Assembly: GCF_030643825.1 (NCBI RefSeq)
Contig: NZ_CP101717.1
Coordinates: 2,873,673 to 2,937,672, forward strand
DNA length: 64,000 nucleotides
Origin: Salinispirillum sp. LH 10-3-1
GTDB lineage: Bacteria; Pseudomonadota; Gammaproteobacteria; Pseudomonadales; Natronospirillaceae
Direction: 5' to 3'
Part shown: one piece after another, positions 1-8,991 of the stretch
Layout: every line of letters begins with the position of its first letter
Numbering within the stretch: position 1 is the first letter of the stretch
Translations under genes and position numbers: made by a program
The notes under the pieces: generated by a model
Databases searched by the model: none
The model's input: only the letters and a program-made list of their open reading frames with translations
Told to the model about the DNA's origin: nothing

Positions 1-531
1 CGTACTGCGATAACTGCCGCTCAGCGCTCCGTCGCCCGAACCAACCACCCACGCATTCACATTGCTGGTGCCGTAATTCGACGATGACCAATACCAGGTA
101 TCCGGCGTATTAGGAAAAGCCGCCGCAAGGACCGTAGGCTTGAGGAAATTGCCCAAACAATGGCCGCCATAGCCATTGCTGTTAAAGCCGCTGCGTTGAT
201 CACTGCTGCAATGCACGATGGTATTCAGTTCATCCCGTGTTGGCAGGCGCCAGTCCGTGTGGCCCGCGAATTCCAAACCCTGTGCCAGCGTCATGGCGTT
301 GTCCCAAGTGTGGCGACTGGCTCCACCACTGCAACTGACGCCATTCCATTGCTGGCCCAGACTGCACCGCATCCAAGTCAGACCTGTTTGCTGGTCGGTC
401 AAGGTACCATTCCCGTGATCCTGAAACCGGCCGTCGATGATTTGCCCTTGAGCAGCGCCGGCCAAGGATACAATCAATAACACGCGCAACAACAAAGCCG
501 CAGTCGAAGCTGGGCGTACAACGTCTTTCAT
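1..531 (-). CDS. Secreted DUF1566 (Lcl C-terminal-like) domain protein, 3' end outside window
   Basis: The reverse strand reads open for 177 codons from an ATG at 531 to the window edge, so the protein is cut at its C-terminus. The start follows a GCGGAG-type ribosome site. Residues 1-24 form a signal peptide (basic start, then LLLRVLLIVSLAGAAQG). The rest has the aromatic motifs of the DUF1566 family: TGLTWMRC, HTDWRLPTRDEL and TWYWSSS. Several cysteines suggest disulfides in an exported protein. The molecular function of the family is not established; members are usually periplasmic, outer-membrane or secreted. Confidence 0.75.
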   Translation of the reverse strand, partial: MKDVVRPASTAALLLRVLLIVSLAGAAQGQIIDGRFQDHGNGTLTDQQTGLTWMRCSLGQQWNGVSCSGGASRHTWDNAMTLAQGLEFAGHTDWRLPTRDELNTIVHCSSDQRSGFNSNGYGGHCLGNFLKPTVLAAAFPNTPDTWYWSSSNYGTSNVNAWVVGSGDGALSGSYRST

Positions 532-588
532 GATGGTTAACTCCGCTTTTTTATCTTTATTCGGGGTTAGGGTTAAACAGCATTCAAC

Positions 589-927
589 TTACACTTTCTT
601 CACGAATTCGGTTTTCAATTTCATGGCGCCGATGCCATCAATTTTGCAGTCAATGTCGTGGTCGCCGTCGACCAAACGAATGTTCTTCACCTTGGTGCCC
701 ACTTTGACCACCGACGAGCTGCCTTTTACCTTGAGGTCTTTAATCACCGTCACTGTATCGCCATCCGCCAGCACCGTGCCATTCGCATCGCGGTAAACCT
801 TTTCGTCGCTCGGCTCACCCGCACCGCTTTGGGCCCATTCATGCCCGCACGAAGGACAGACATACATCAAGCCGTCTTCATAGGTGTATTCGGCGGTACA
901 AGCCGGGCAATGCGGTAACGCACTCAT
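589..927 (-). CDS. yjdM: YjdM/PhnA family zinc-ribbon protein
   Basis: 112 aa. The N-terminus carries a zinc ribbon with two CxxC pairs (HCPACTAEY and VCPSCGHEW), followed by the compact beta domain typical of YjdM, formerly called PhnA ([22 protein letters not shown]). The ATG at 927 was chosen over upstream in-frame codons because AGGA lies just before it and because it gives the usual family length. YjdM is widespread, but its role is not firmly known, and the old link to phosphonate use is doubtful. It appears to be a single-gene unit, with the same orientation as its neighbours. Confidence 0.85.
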   Translation of the reverse strand: MSALPHCPACTAEYTYEDGLMYVCPSCGHEWAQSGAGEPSDEKVYRDANGTVLADGDTVTVIKDLKVKGSSSVVKVGTKVKNIRLVDGDHDIDCKIDGIGAMKLKTEFVKKV

Positions 928-1000
928 AGCAATATCCTGTTCATCAGTGGAGGCAGCGTAAAAAGCGCCCCCATCATACAGAAAAAGCACTCAACGTACC

Positions 1001-2437
1001 TCAAAAGGTACTGAGCCCCCAACGCTCCATCAGCCAATACAAGGCCTGCCGCCACCGGTCTTCATCGGCGTAGGTCGCGTACTCCGTGCTCAGGTGCTGC
1101 CCCGGTAATTGATGCCAATAGCGATCGAACCAGCGCACTGAGTCACGCATGGCTCGACTGCCGGTCGTGCCTTCCAGTAACACATTGGTCTCAAGGTTAT
1201 AGTTGTCGAGGTTGCGCCGGGTCAGGTTCGCCGAGCCCAGCAACAGCACGCTGTCACCATTGGCATAGCGCACTTGCAGAAACTTGCTGTGGCATTGTTC
1301 GCCATGGGTCGCACACCAACGAACCGGTACGCCAGCGGCGTGCAGTGCGAGAGCGGTCTGACGATTAGGAATACCGTTTTTCTCTCTCCCAAAGGAGTCT
1401 TTCGCCGGGTCCAGCAACACACGCAGTGTGACCCCTCGTTCTTGCGCCGCAATCAGTGCCGCGACGATGTCACGATCGGCCAGATAAAACGCCGCCACAT
1501 CGACCAGATCGTCACGTCTGGTGCGCGCTACCGTAGCCAGCCAAGCCTGTTTAATCGCCTGCTCCGTTAGCACCTGCAGGCGTTCATCGGAGGGCTCTGC
1601 GTCGGTTGGAATGGCCACATTCAGGTCTGGGCCGCCAGAGAATGCCAATACCGCCCGCTCAGTTGCCAGTAGGTCAGCCACCGCCGGACCGGTGAATCGC
1701 AAGGCGACATTACCGTGCGCGCTGCTTGCGTCGTGTGGGTTAGCAGAGGTCACCACGGCCACGTACAAGTCACCATTGTCGGCAATCATTAACTTGCGGT
1801 GATTTGCTTTAAAATTGATCAGCGATAAGTAACTGCGCGCCGAAATACGTCCGGCACCAATCGGGTTGCCAAAGGTATCTCCCGGCCCCACTCCCCACGG
1901 TGCAATGAAGGTACGCCACAGTGCTGAAAAGGCGGGGTTGCTGTCGCGTAACGCGGGCAAATGCGTAATCACTACATCGATGTTGGCGGCTTCAAGACGG
2001 TTAAAGATGCCTGACTCTAGGCTGCCATACAAGGTATTGATCGGATCGGTAATGACCACGATTTGCATGTCGGGCTGAGCCTCTCGACGCGCCAGCAGTC
2101 GATCGGTTAACTCTGAGGATAACGCACGGTGTGTTTCAGGCTCCGCGCCCTGAAAGCTATTGAACAGGAACATATCGAGCAGCAGGAAATGCTCGGCGGC
2201 GTCGATGAGACCAAAGATCTCATCGAAGATAGTCTGTTCCGTGTGTCGTTCGCCTGAGTCATCGACATAGGTCACATCGGCCAAAAATTTTACATGATGA
2301 GCCGCACGCAGCTCTCCAGAAAAATCCAAACCGGCAGGCAGAGCCTTGTTTGCATGGTGCCAGCCGACACCACCTACGGTGACCAATAGTGCGGCGAACG
2401 CACTCAGCAGTCCGTACTTAATGTGCCTTCTTGTCAT
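1001..2437 (-). CDS. Phospholipase D-like protein with two HxK motifs
   Basis: 478 aa. The start at 2437 follows a GGAGG site. The N-terminus (RHIKYGLLSAFAALLVTVGGVGW) is a signal anchor, so the enzyme probably faces the periplasm. Two PLD half-sites are visible: NHRKLMIADNGDLYVAVV followed by SANPHD, and CHSKFLQVRYANGDSVLLLG followed by SANLTRRN. The HxK pairs plus the downstream GSAN-type asparagine form the usual two-lobed active site for phosphodiester hydrolysis or transfer. The second motif is canonical; the first has TSAN in place of GSAN. The substrate (phospholipid or cardiolipin headgroups, or nucleic acid) cannot be told from sequence. It resembles neither Cls nor PldB neighbourhoods. 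Confidence 0.8.
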   Translation of the reverse strand: MTRRHIKYGLLSAFAALLVTVGGVGWHHANKALPAGLDFSGELRAAHHVKFLADVTYVDDSGERHTEQTIFDEIFGLIDAAEHFLLLDMFLFNSFQGAEPETHRALSSELTDRLLARREAQPDMQIVVITDPINTLYGSLESGIFNRLEAANIDVVITHLPALRDSNPAFSALWRTFIAPWGVGPGDTFGNPIGAGRISARSYLSLINFKANHRKLMIADNGDLYVAVVTSANPHDASSAHGNVALRFTGPAVADLLATERAVLAFSGGPDLNVAIPTDAEPSDERLQVLTEQAIKQAWLATVARTRRDDLVDVAAFYLADRDIVAALIAAQERGVTLRVLLDPAKDSFGREKNGIPNRQTALALHAAGVPVRWCATHGEQCHSKFLQVRYANGDSVLLLGSANLTRRNLDNYNLETNVLLEGTTGSRAMRDSVRWFDRYWHQLPGQHLSTEYATYADEDRWRQALYWLMERWGLSTF

Positions 2438-2584
2438 AACGCCCCCTCCGGGCAAAGTGACAGCACACCATAATGCCTTCAATTTTCTGCCCTGTCGTCC
2501 GACTTTAATTTTTACTTTTGTCCTTGTTTTACCCCACCAGTCGTCTATTTTTTTAAATAGTCTTACCTTGTGGAGTGCCTGCTC

Positions 2585-4210
2585 ATGAACAACCTCTCCA
2601 TCCGCGCCAAATTCCTTGTCTTAGTGATCTCGATATCGGTGATTTTTATTGTGGCCCTCTTGGCAATACGTGCCACCAGTGTGCGCATCACTGCAAACTT
2701 CGAGCGTTTTTATGAGGATAATTTTGCTGTGTCGCTGCTGGTGGAGCGCATTAAGGAAGCGCAAGTCGACATTGTGGTGGATGTGCGGGGTTTGCAGATC
2801 GCTTACCTGCTGAACCTCTCTGATCAGATTCCGGGCTACTTAACCAACATGGAGCGCAATTACCGTGAAACGCCGGAGCTGTTGCGCGCCCTTAACGAAC
2901 GCTATGTGGGCGAGCCGGCCAGCCTTCAGCGCTTAAATAGTCTAGTAACCGACTATCAAACGAAGACTAAAGCCTTTGTTGCGGCCATGGAAAGCTCTCC
3001 GAACAACCAGGCTCCATTCCCGGTGTTCTCAGCATTTATAACGTCGTACAACGACCTACTTGCGCATTTTGACGACCTCAAAGCCGAGACAGACCTCGCC
3101 GCCATCGAAGCACAGAACGATGCCCGAGACGCAGTAGCGGCAGCGAACCTGGTATTTTACCTTTCTTTGTTGATCGCCGTAGTGGCGGCCACGGTGCTGA
3201 GTGTGTTCATTTCACGCAACATCATTCAGAACATAAAAAAAGTTCGAGACCTCGCAAATGCTTTGGTTGAAGGCGATTTGACACGACGCAGCCAGGTAGC
3301 GGGGTCGGATGAAGTGGCCGAGCTCAGCCGGTCGCTGGACGAAACTGTAACTCACCTGAGCAGCGTCATTCGTGAAATTGCCCAATCAGCCGAAGTTGTC
3401 GGGACCAACAGCGAAACCGTTTTGGACGCCAATCGCCACATTCAGAGCATGGCGAATCAAGTTACCGACAATACCAGTCAAGTGGTCACCGCCATTGAAG
3501 AAATGTCGGCCACCAGCAAGAACATAGCGGAGAACACCAACAATACCGCTGCGGCATCAAGCGAAATGGCTGGTATGGCGACGCAGGGTTTGGATGCATC
3601 AGCAGCAACCATTGATACGGTGCAGCAAATGGTGGCTAGCTTGCAAGAAACCTCAACGGTCATCGACCGCTTACAGGAAGAAACAGCCAACATTGAGCGC
3701 ATTCTCGATGTGATTCGCGGCATTTCTGAGCAAACTAATCTATTAGCCCTGAACGCTGCCATTGAAGCAGCTCGCGCCGGAGAACAAGGACGCGGTTTTG
3801 CCGTCGTAGCCGACGAGGTGCGTGGGTTGGCTCAGCGGTCGCAAGACTCAGTAAATGAGATAGAAACCCTGCTCGCGCAATTAAGTGCTGCCGGTCGAGA
3901 TGCGGTGACGCGCATGAATGCCTCCACCGGCATGGCCGACGTAACACGTGGCAAGATCGACGAAAACTTTAAGATGCTGAAAGACATTCTGGCACGGGTT
4001 GAACATGTCAACGAACAAGCGCAGCAGATTGCGACAGCGGCAGAAGAGCAAAGCGCTGTTGCGGCAGACATCAGTCAGAACATGCATGCCGTGCAACAGT
4101 TGACCAACGAAACCGCTGAAACCGCCACCAATACCAACACCTACAGCGAGGAAATGAATCAAGTCAGTAGCACAGTATTGAGCCAACTCAAGTTCTTCCG
4201 CATTAACTAA
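2585..4210 (+). CDS. Methyl-accepting chemotaxis protein with periplasmic helical sensor
   Basis: 541 aa. The ATG at 2585 has GGAG nine bases upstream. TM1 spans about residues 12-32, followed by a roughly 155-residue helical periplasmic domain of the four-helix-bundle type, then TM2 ([20 protein letters not shown]), a HAMP domain and the cytoplasmic signalling hairpin. The hairpin tip shows the invariant receptor sequence ([20 protein letters not shown], then [18 protein letters not shown]). It should signal through CheA/CheW to flagella or pili. No che genes are in the window. The next gene, 16 bp downstream, encodes a solute-binding-like protein and may be its ligand carrier; this link is inferred from position only. 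Confidence 0.92.
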   Translation: MNNLSIRAKFLVLVISISVIFIVALLAIRATSVRITANFERFYEDNFAVSLLVERIKEAQVDIVVDVRGLQIAYLLNLSDQIPGYLTNMERNYRETPELLRALNERYVGEPASLQRLNSLVTDYQTKTKAFVAAMESSPNNQAPFPVFSAFITSYNDLLAHFDDLKAETDLAAIEAQNDARDAVAAANLVFYLSLLIAVVAATVLSVFISRNIIQNIKKVRDLANALVEGDLTRRSQVAGSDEVAELSRSLDETVTHLSSVIREIAQSAEVVGTNSETVLDANRHIQSMANQVTDNTSQVVTAIEEMSATSKNIAENTNNTAAASSEMAGMATQGLDASAATIDTVQQMVASLQETSTVIDRLQEETANIERILDVIRGISEQTNLLALNAAIEAARAGEQGRGFAVVADEVRGLAQRSQDSVNEIETLLAQLSAAGRDAVTRMNASTGMADVTRGKIDENFKMLKDILARVEHVNEQAQQIATAAEEQSAVAADISQNMHAVQQLTNETAETATNTNTYSEEMNQVSSTVLSQLKFFRIN

Positions 4211-4226
4211 GAAAAACGGTCAAACG

Positions 4227-4967
4227 ATGGTTAATTGGTGGCGAGCAAATATCATCCTAAGCGCACTGTTTTGCACTGCGCTAGGGCTGGCTCAGCCACA
4301 ATCTGTCGTTTTGTGGAACTACCACGACCTCCCGCCTTTCGTCATTGATCAGCGCTCGGGCCTCAGCCATGCGCTTGCTGATTGGCTCAATAGGCACGCC
4401 GAGGGCCAATACGAATTCAGTGTGCTCACCTTACCGCGCGAACGCCTGAACGTTCTCTTGCAACAAGGCCATCAGGGTATTGTGCTCTGGGCGAACCCAG
4501 CGTGGTTTGGTGACAGCGCAGAAGAGACTTTTCTTTGGTCAGAGGCCATGCTGGAAGACCGCAACGCCGTCATATCGCATCGAAGCCATTCCATTGACTA
4601 TGCTGGCCCTGAGTCGCTACGAGGTAAGCACCTCGCAGTAGTGCGCGGGTATCGATTTGCTGATCTAGAACCACTTATTGAAGCAGGCCAAATTGTGCGC
4701 TATGACGTCAATCGTGAAGATAACGCTTTGCTCATGGTATCGAGGTTGCGTGATGTTCAGGTAACCATCATGTCTGACATTTCAGCTGGCTTCATTGCTC
4801 AGAAACTAGGGGTCGAAGACGACCTCTATCTATCTCCCGTCGCACACAGTTACTACGAGCGACGCCTGCTGATTACATCACAACTGACCGATGTCGCAGA
4901 CTTTCTTGAAGAACATATCCCTCGATTGCTGGCTTCCGAGGAATGGGCACAGTGGCTCGACAGCTAG
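4227..4967 (+). CDS. Periplasmic solute-binding protein family 3-like protein
   Basis: 246 aa with a signal peptide (IILSALFCTALGLAQ). The mature part looks like a family 3 extracellular solute-binding domain (LWNYHDLPPFVIDQRSGLSH near the start; LRGKHLAVVRGYRF in the hinge region). No ABC permease or ATPase is nearby. It lies 16 bp after a chemoreceptor gene on the same strand, so it is probably co-transcribed. Stand-alone proteins of this kind often act as sensors or as receptor partners. Ligand unknown. Confidence 0.75.
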   Translation: MVNWWRANIILSALFCTALGLAQPQSVVLWNYHDLPPFVIDQRSGLSHALADWLNRHAEGQYEFSVLTLPRERLNVLLQQGHQGIVLWANPAWFGDSAEETFLWSEAMLEDRNAVISHRSHSIDYAGPESLRGKHLAVVRGYRFADLEPLIEAGQIVRYDVNREDNALLMVSRLRDVQVTIMSDISAGFIAQKLGVEDDLYLSPVAHSYYERRLLITSQLTDVADFLEEHIPRLLASEEWAQWLDS

Positions 4968-4996
4968 GGCCATTAGCTTTTTCTAGCCTAGGCACA

Positions 4997-5959
4997 CTAA
5001 CCCGAACGTCGTCCGCCCTTCGGCGAGCGACCAGGCTTTTGCTTAGTCTGACCGGGAGCACGCGGCTTAGGCTCCGACGAAGGGCGTCCTTTACCACGCC
5101 CAGCAGGTGCGCCACGCGGGGGTCTTCCACCATCCGGCGCCCGCGCATTGGGGCGTCCCGGCCTAGCGGGATTTGACTTGGCTTTATTGGGTGGCTTGCG
5201 ATTGCGCTGTGACTTGCCTGGTGATGTCGCCACATTGCCTTCCGACTCCGCCAGCATCCCAAACAGTGTTTTCAGCTCTTTCGGCGTCAGATCGCGCCAG
5301 TCACCGACGGCCAACCCTTTCAGCGATACATTCATAATGCGCACGCGCTCAAGCCGCACGACGTCATAACCGAAATGCTCACACATGCGGCGTATTTGCC
5401 GGTTGAGTCCCTGTACCAGAACAATATTAAAGGCATTGGCACCGACCTTGGTCACCCGGCATTTCTTGGTAACTTCGCCCAAAATAGGCACACCACTGGC
5501 CATGCCAGCGATGAATTCGTCGGTCACGGGTTTGTTCACCGTAACCACGTATTCTTTTTCGTGCTGATTGTGGGCGCGCAGAATCTTATTAACCAGGTCA
5601 CCGTTGTTGGTCAGGAAAATCAGACCTTGCGAGTCTTTGTCGAGTCGCCCGATGGGAAAGATACGCACGCTGTGCTGCACGAAATCAACGATGTTGTCTT
5701 TCTCACTGGATTCGGTAGTACTGACGATGCCCACCGGCTTGTTCAGCGCAATCAGGACCAGATCTTCCGCTTCCTGTGGCTCGATGATTTGACCATTCAC
5801 CTTAACCACGCTGCCCGGTACCACCTGATCTCCGGTAGTGGCGCGCCGCCCATCAATATACACATTGCCCTGTTCAATAAAGCGGTCGGCATCGCGGCGC
5901 GAGCACAGACCGCTTTCGCTGATGTATTTATTAATCCGTGTGGAGGTTTTAAAAACCAT
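4997..5959 (-). CDS. rluF: 23S rRNA pseudouridine(2604) synthase RluF
   Basis: 320 aa. The N-terminal S4 domain ([20 protein letters not shown]) and the RsuA/RluB/E/F catalytic domain with [10 protein letters not shown], whose Asp is the catalytic residue, closely resemble E. coli RluF, including [17 protein letters not shown] and MCEHFGYDV. It makes pseudouridine at position 2604 of 23S rRNA and a site on tRNA-Tyr in E. coli. The last roughly 80 residues form a Pro/Gly/Arg/Lys-rich basic tail, probably disordered and RNA-binding; a shorter basic tail is also seen in E. coli. Confidence 0.93.
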   Translation of the reverse strand: MVFKTSTRINKYISESGLCSRRDADRFIEQGNVYIDGRRATTGDQVVPGSVVKVNGQIIEPQEAEDLVLIALNKPVGIVSTTESSEKDNIVDFVQHSVRIFPIGRLDKDSQGLIFLTNNGDLVNKILRAHNQHEKEYVVTVNKPVTDEFIAGMASGVPILGEVTKKCRVTKVGANAFNIVLVQGLNRQIRRMCEHFGYDVVRLERVRIMNVSLKGLAVGDWRDLTPKELKTLFGMLAESEGNVATSPGKSQRNRKPPNKAKSNPARPGRPNARAPDGGRPPRGAPAGRGKGRPSSEPKPRAPGQTKQKPGRSPKGGRRSG

Positions 5960-5985
5960 GTGTCAGTGCTTACTCATGGGGCAGA

Positions 5986-6534
5986 TCAAAACTGATCAAA
6001 CAAGGGAAAACGCTGCGCGATATCGGCCCCAGTAAAGTTAGCCACCCAACCTTCAGGGTTGTTAAACAAGCGAATGGCGGTGAACTCCGGCGTCGGCCCC
6101 ATATCAAACCAATGCGGCGTGTTGGCCGGTACGCTGATAAGGTCGTTGCGTTCGCACAACACCTGAAATACCTTGTTGTCGAGGTGCAGGCAGAACAGCC
6201 CCTGCCCTTTCACAAAGAATCGCACTTCGTCTTCACTGTGCCGGTGTTCGTCCAAAAACTTCTGCCGGAACGCCTCGCGCTCCGGGTGGTCGGGCACCAT
6301 ATGTACCACGTCGACGGTCTGATAGCCGCCTTCGGCTTTCAGGCGATCAATGTCTTTCTGATAGAGTGCAATTATCTCGTCGTTGCTCGCATCGGGTGCT
6401 AATTCATGCGGCGCTTGCCAGTGTTCAAACTGCACGCCTACGGTACTGAGTTCGGTGCGAATGTGATAGCTGTCGTCCGTATCCAGCAGCAACTTACTGG
6501 GATCGTCGTGAGCATAGACTTTCAGGTGAGACAT
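5986..6534 (-). CDS. mtnD: Acireductone dioxygenase MtnD
   Basis: 182 aa cupin. The start at 6534 follows GGAG. The metal-binding set of the ARD family is present (HRHSEDEVRFFVKGQG and NTPHWFDMGP). Using Fe or Ni and O2, it cleaves acireductone to the 2-keto-4-methylthiobutyrate precursor of methionine. Last gene of the leftward mtnB-mtnC-mtnD operon, 10 bp after mtnC. Confidence 0.95.
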   Translation of the reverse strand: MSHLKVYAHDDPSKLLLDTDDSYHIRTELSTVGVQFEHWQAPHELAPDASNDEIIALYQKDIDRLKAEGGYQTVDVVHMVPDHPEREAFRQKFLDEHRHSEDEVRFFVKGQGLFCLHLDNKVFQVLCERNDLISVPANTPHWFDMGPTPEFTAIRLFNNPEGWVANFTGADIAQRFPLFDQF

Positions 6535-6544
6535 ATGAGCACTC

Positions 6545-7240
6545 CTATAACACAAGCTGATTAAAGTCGGTCACTGTTGGATGCGCTTGGCTGGATTCAG
6601 TACCCGGTCGCACCAACTGAACCGTTTGCAGGCCCGCCTCACGTGCAGCGTCCAGTTCTTCAACAATATCAGACAGAAACAGTATTGTATCGGCTGGTAA
6701 ACCGACTTTTTGTACTATCTGCGCATAGGACGCCACTTCGCGCTTGTGCCCGATGCGTGTATCAAAGTAGTCGCTGAATAAAGGTGTCAGATCTCCGGCC
6801 GGGGTGTGCGCAAACAATAATTTCTGTGCTTGCACCGAGCCGGACGAGTATACATACAATGCTTTACCCGCCGCAGCCCAACGCTGCAAGTTAGGCGCGA
6901 CATCATCGTACAGGTGTGCCGTGAAGTCACCGGTTTCATACCCCTGTATCCACACCATGCCCTGCAGGGCTTTCAATGGCGTCACCTTTTGGTCGGTGTC
7001 GATCCAGAGCAGCAGCTGATCAATCAGGGCATCCATGGCGGCGTCGGGCTGGCCCATTTCCAGCTTTACGGCTTCAAGCTGCGCGGCGACTTCAGGGCTT
7101 TCACTGTGCCTGCGTACGAACGCTGGCAACGCTTGATAGGCATAAGGAAACAGGACGTCTTGTACAAAAGCGATGTCCGTCGTGGTGCCTTCGATATCGG
7201 TAACGATGGCCTTAATATTGGTGAGTTCTAGCGTTGCCAT
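6545..7240 (-). CDS. mtnC: Enolase-phosphatase E1 (MtnC)
   Basis: 231 aa HAD-family enzyme. Motif I is IVTDIEGTTTDIAFV, with the typical E1 replacement of the second Asp by Glu. Later motifs include VYSSGSVQAQKLLF and ILFLSDIVEELDAA. It enolises and dephosphorylates 2,3-diketo-5-methylthiopentyl-1-phosphate. Its start overlaps the end of mtnB by 13 bp, indicating translational coupling in the salvage operon. Confidence 0.95.
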   Translation of the reverse strand: MATLELTNIKAIVTDIEGTTTDIAFVQDVLFPYAYQALPAFVRRHSESPEVAAQLEAVKLEMGQPDAAMDALIDQLLLWIDTDQKVTPLKALQGMVWIQGYETGDFTAHLYDDVAPNLQRWAAAGKALYVYSSGSVQAQKLLFAHTPAGDLTPLFSDYFDTRIGHKREVASYAQIVQKVGLPADTILFLSDIVEELDAAREAGLQTVQLVRPGTESSQAHPTVTDFNQLVL

Positions 7241-7815
7241 CTCTCTTCCTCTAAGACACAGGCCAGTAAGAATTCCAGCCCTTCCAAGTGCCGACGACAG
7301 GTCGCCACATCTTCACCCACGGCGTACAGGCCGTGCCCCGCGACCAGAAAGCCCCATGGCATAGGCCATTTTGCTTTCACAGCGGCGGCAATATCCGCCA
7401 TATCCTGTGAATTGGGCACCACCGGCAATAGTATACTGGCGTCGTGTGTTCGGTTGCCTTGCAACGCTTTCTGCATCTCGAAGCCAGTAAAACGTACGCC
7501 TTCAGGGTGTCGACGCGACAGTACGGTTGCCGCCACCGAGTGCGTATGCAACACACACCCGATATCGGCATCGAGTCGATACAGAGCAGCGTGCAGCTCA
7601 CTCTCGGCGCTGGGCAACCCAGTACCGTCCAACACCAGTCCAATGGCGTCACACAACAGCAGGTCTTCCGCCTGAATGCGCGTTTTGTCACGCCCAGACG
7701 CTGTGATCAGATAGCCCTGCGGCATTCGGGCAGAAAAGTTCCCGCCAGTGGCTGGCGTCCAACCCTGTGCGGCCACCCAAGTGATGGCATCGAGTAATTC
7801 TTCTTGCGTGCTCAT
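7228..7815 (-). CDS. mtnB: Methylthioribulose-1-phosphate dehydratase MtnB
   Basis: 195 aa class II aldolase-like zinc enzyme. Recognisable motifs are TPATGGNFSARMP near the N-terminus, the metal histidines in VLHTHSVAATVLSR, and FLVAGHGLYAVGED. The ATG at 7815 is taken because the longer frame begins with TTG and because GAGG lies six bases before the ATG. First gene of mtnBCD, divergent from mtnA across a 69-bp gap. Confidence 0.95.
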   Translation of the reverse strand: MSTQEELLDAITWVAAQGWTPATGGNFSARMPQGYLITASGRDKTRIQAEDLLLCDAIGLVLDGTGLPSAESELHAALYRLDADIGCVLHTHSVAATVLSRRHPEGVRFTGFEMQKALQGNRTHDASILLPVVPNSQDMADIAAAVKAKWPMPWGFLVAGHGLYAVGEDVATCRRHLEGLEFLLACVLEEERWQR

Positions 7816-7841
7816 GTCCGACCTCAATGTCTAATGCCCGC

Positions 7842-7870
7842 ATTGTATATGATATGATTTTCGCCGTTAA
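7842..7870 (-). promoter_or_regulatory. Candidate sigma-70 promoter for mtnBCD
   Basis: On the reverse strand a -35-like TTAACG and a -10-like TACAAT are separated by exactly 17 bases in the mtnB/mtnA divergent gap, about 27 bases before the mtnB ATG. Four of six and five of six consensus bases match. No operator was recognised. Confidence 0.4.
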
Positions 7871-7884
7871 CCGAGGATTACTGG

Positions 7885-8901
7885 ATGTTGGATTTAGAAG
7901 CACGCAGCCTGCGCGTGACCGCAGGCGATATTGAGTTTTTGGACCAGACGCAATTACCACAACGCGAAGCCTGGTACCCGTGCAACACACCCGACCAGTG
8001 GCAAGCGGCGGTCACCTCGCTGGCCATTCGGGGTGCCCCCCTCATTGGCCTGAGTGCAGCCTTGGTATTGGCACGTTACGCCAACGAGCACCCGAGCGCC
8101 GACTGGCAAGCGGTCAGTGCGCGCTTACGCGCCACCCGCCCAACAGCAGTCAACTTGATGCATTGTTTGGATGAAATGGGCGCATGCTTTGCTGCCGGGC
8201 CAAAAGCCATGAGTCAGCGTGCTGCTGAATTGTTTGCTGAAGATCGCGCCCTGTGTCAACGCATGGCCGAACGCGGTGCCGAGTTATTGGTCGATGGTGA
8301 CTGTGTCCTTACTCATTGCAACACCGGGGCTTTGGCGACCGCAGGCGTCGGCACGGCCATAGGCGCCTTAGCGGTGGCGCACCAACGTGGCACGCGCCTA
8401 ACGGTGTTTGTTGATGAAACACGACCCTTGTTGCAAGGTGGCCGATTAACCGCGTGGGAGATGGCCGACCTTGGCATTCCCTACGAACTGATTTGCGACA
8501 GTATGGCCGCCAGCCTAATGGCTGCGGGCCGAGTGGACAAAATCATGGTCGGTGCCGATCGGATTTGCGCTAACGGTGACTTTGCCAACAAAGTGGGCAC
8601 TTACATGCTGGCGGTGCTGGCGCACCATCACAAGGTGCCCTTTTATGTCGTAGCGCCCTACACCACGGTCGACCCGCAGTGTCAGTCGGGCGCCGACATT
8701 CCGATCGAACAGCGCAACCCCGCAGAGGTGCGCGGTGTTTCCGGTGCATTTGGCGACGTGAGCTGGGCACCGAAGGACGCACCAGTCTGGAACCCGGCCT
8801 TTGATGTGACCCCGGCGGAGTTGGTCACGGCATGGATTTTAGACACCGGCGTGTTCAAGGCAGCCGATATTGCCCGTGGTGTTCACATGATGCGCCCTTA
8901 A
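7885..8901 (+). CDS. mtnA: S-methyl-5-thioribose-1-phosphate isomerase MtnA
   Basis: 338 aa of the eIF2B-like isomerase family. Signature stretches: SLAIRGAPLIGLSAAL near residue 50, LTHCNTGALATAG mid-protein, and KIMVGADRICANGDFANKVG carrying the catalytic Asp. It converts methylthioribose-1-phosphate to methylthioribulose-1-phosphate, the substrate of MtnB encoded divergently next door. A 7-bp hairpin (8917-8934) lies just beyond its stop codon but lacks a good T-run. Confidence 0.96.
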   Translation: MLDLEARSLRVTAGDIEFLDQTQLPQREAWYPCNTPDQWQAAVTSLAIRGAPLIGLSAALVLARYANEHPSADWQAVSARLRATRPTAVNLMHCLDEMGACFAAGPKAMSQRAAELFAEDRALCQRMAERGAELLVDGDCVLTHCNTGALATAGVGTAIGALAVAHQRGTRLTVFVDETRPLLQGGRLTAWEMADLGIPYELICDSMAASLMAAGRVDKIMVGADRICANGDFANKVGTYMLAVLAHHHKVPFYVVAPYTTVDPQCQSGADIPIEQRNPAEVRGVSGAFGDVSWAPKDAPVWNPAFDVTPAELVTAWILDTGVFKAADIARGVHMMRP

Positions 8902-8991
8902 AAGCCTCTTTTTCTCAATCTGGTATTCCAGATTTGTCAATTGAGGTGGTTTCCCTTAAGGTTCGCGCAGCTTTTTAATAAGGAATATGAG

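Noticed and set aside
8917-8934. Hairpin after mtnA as a terminator
   Set aside because: Seven-bp AT-rich stem without a T-run; mentioned under mtnA only.
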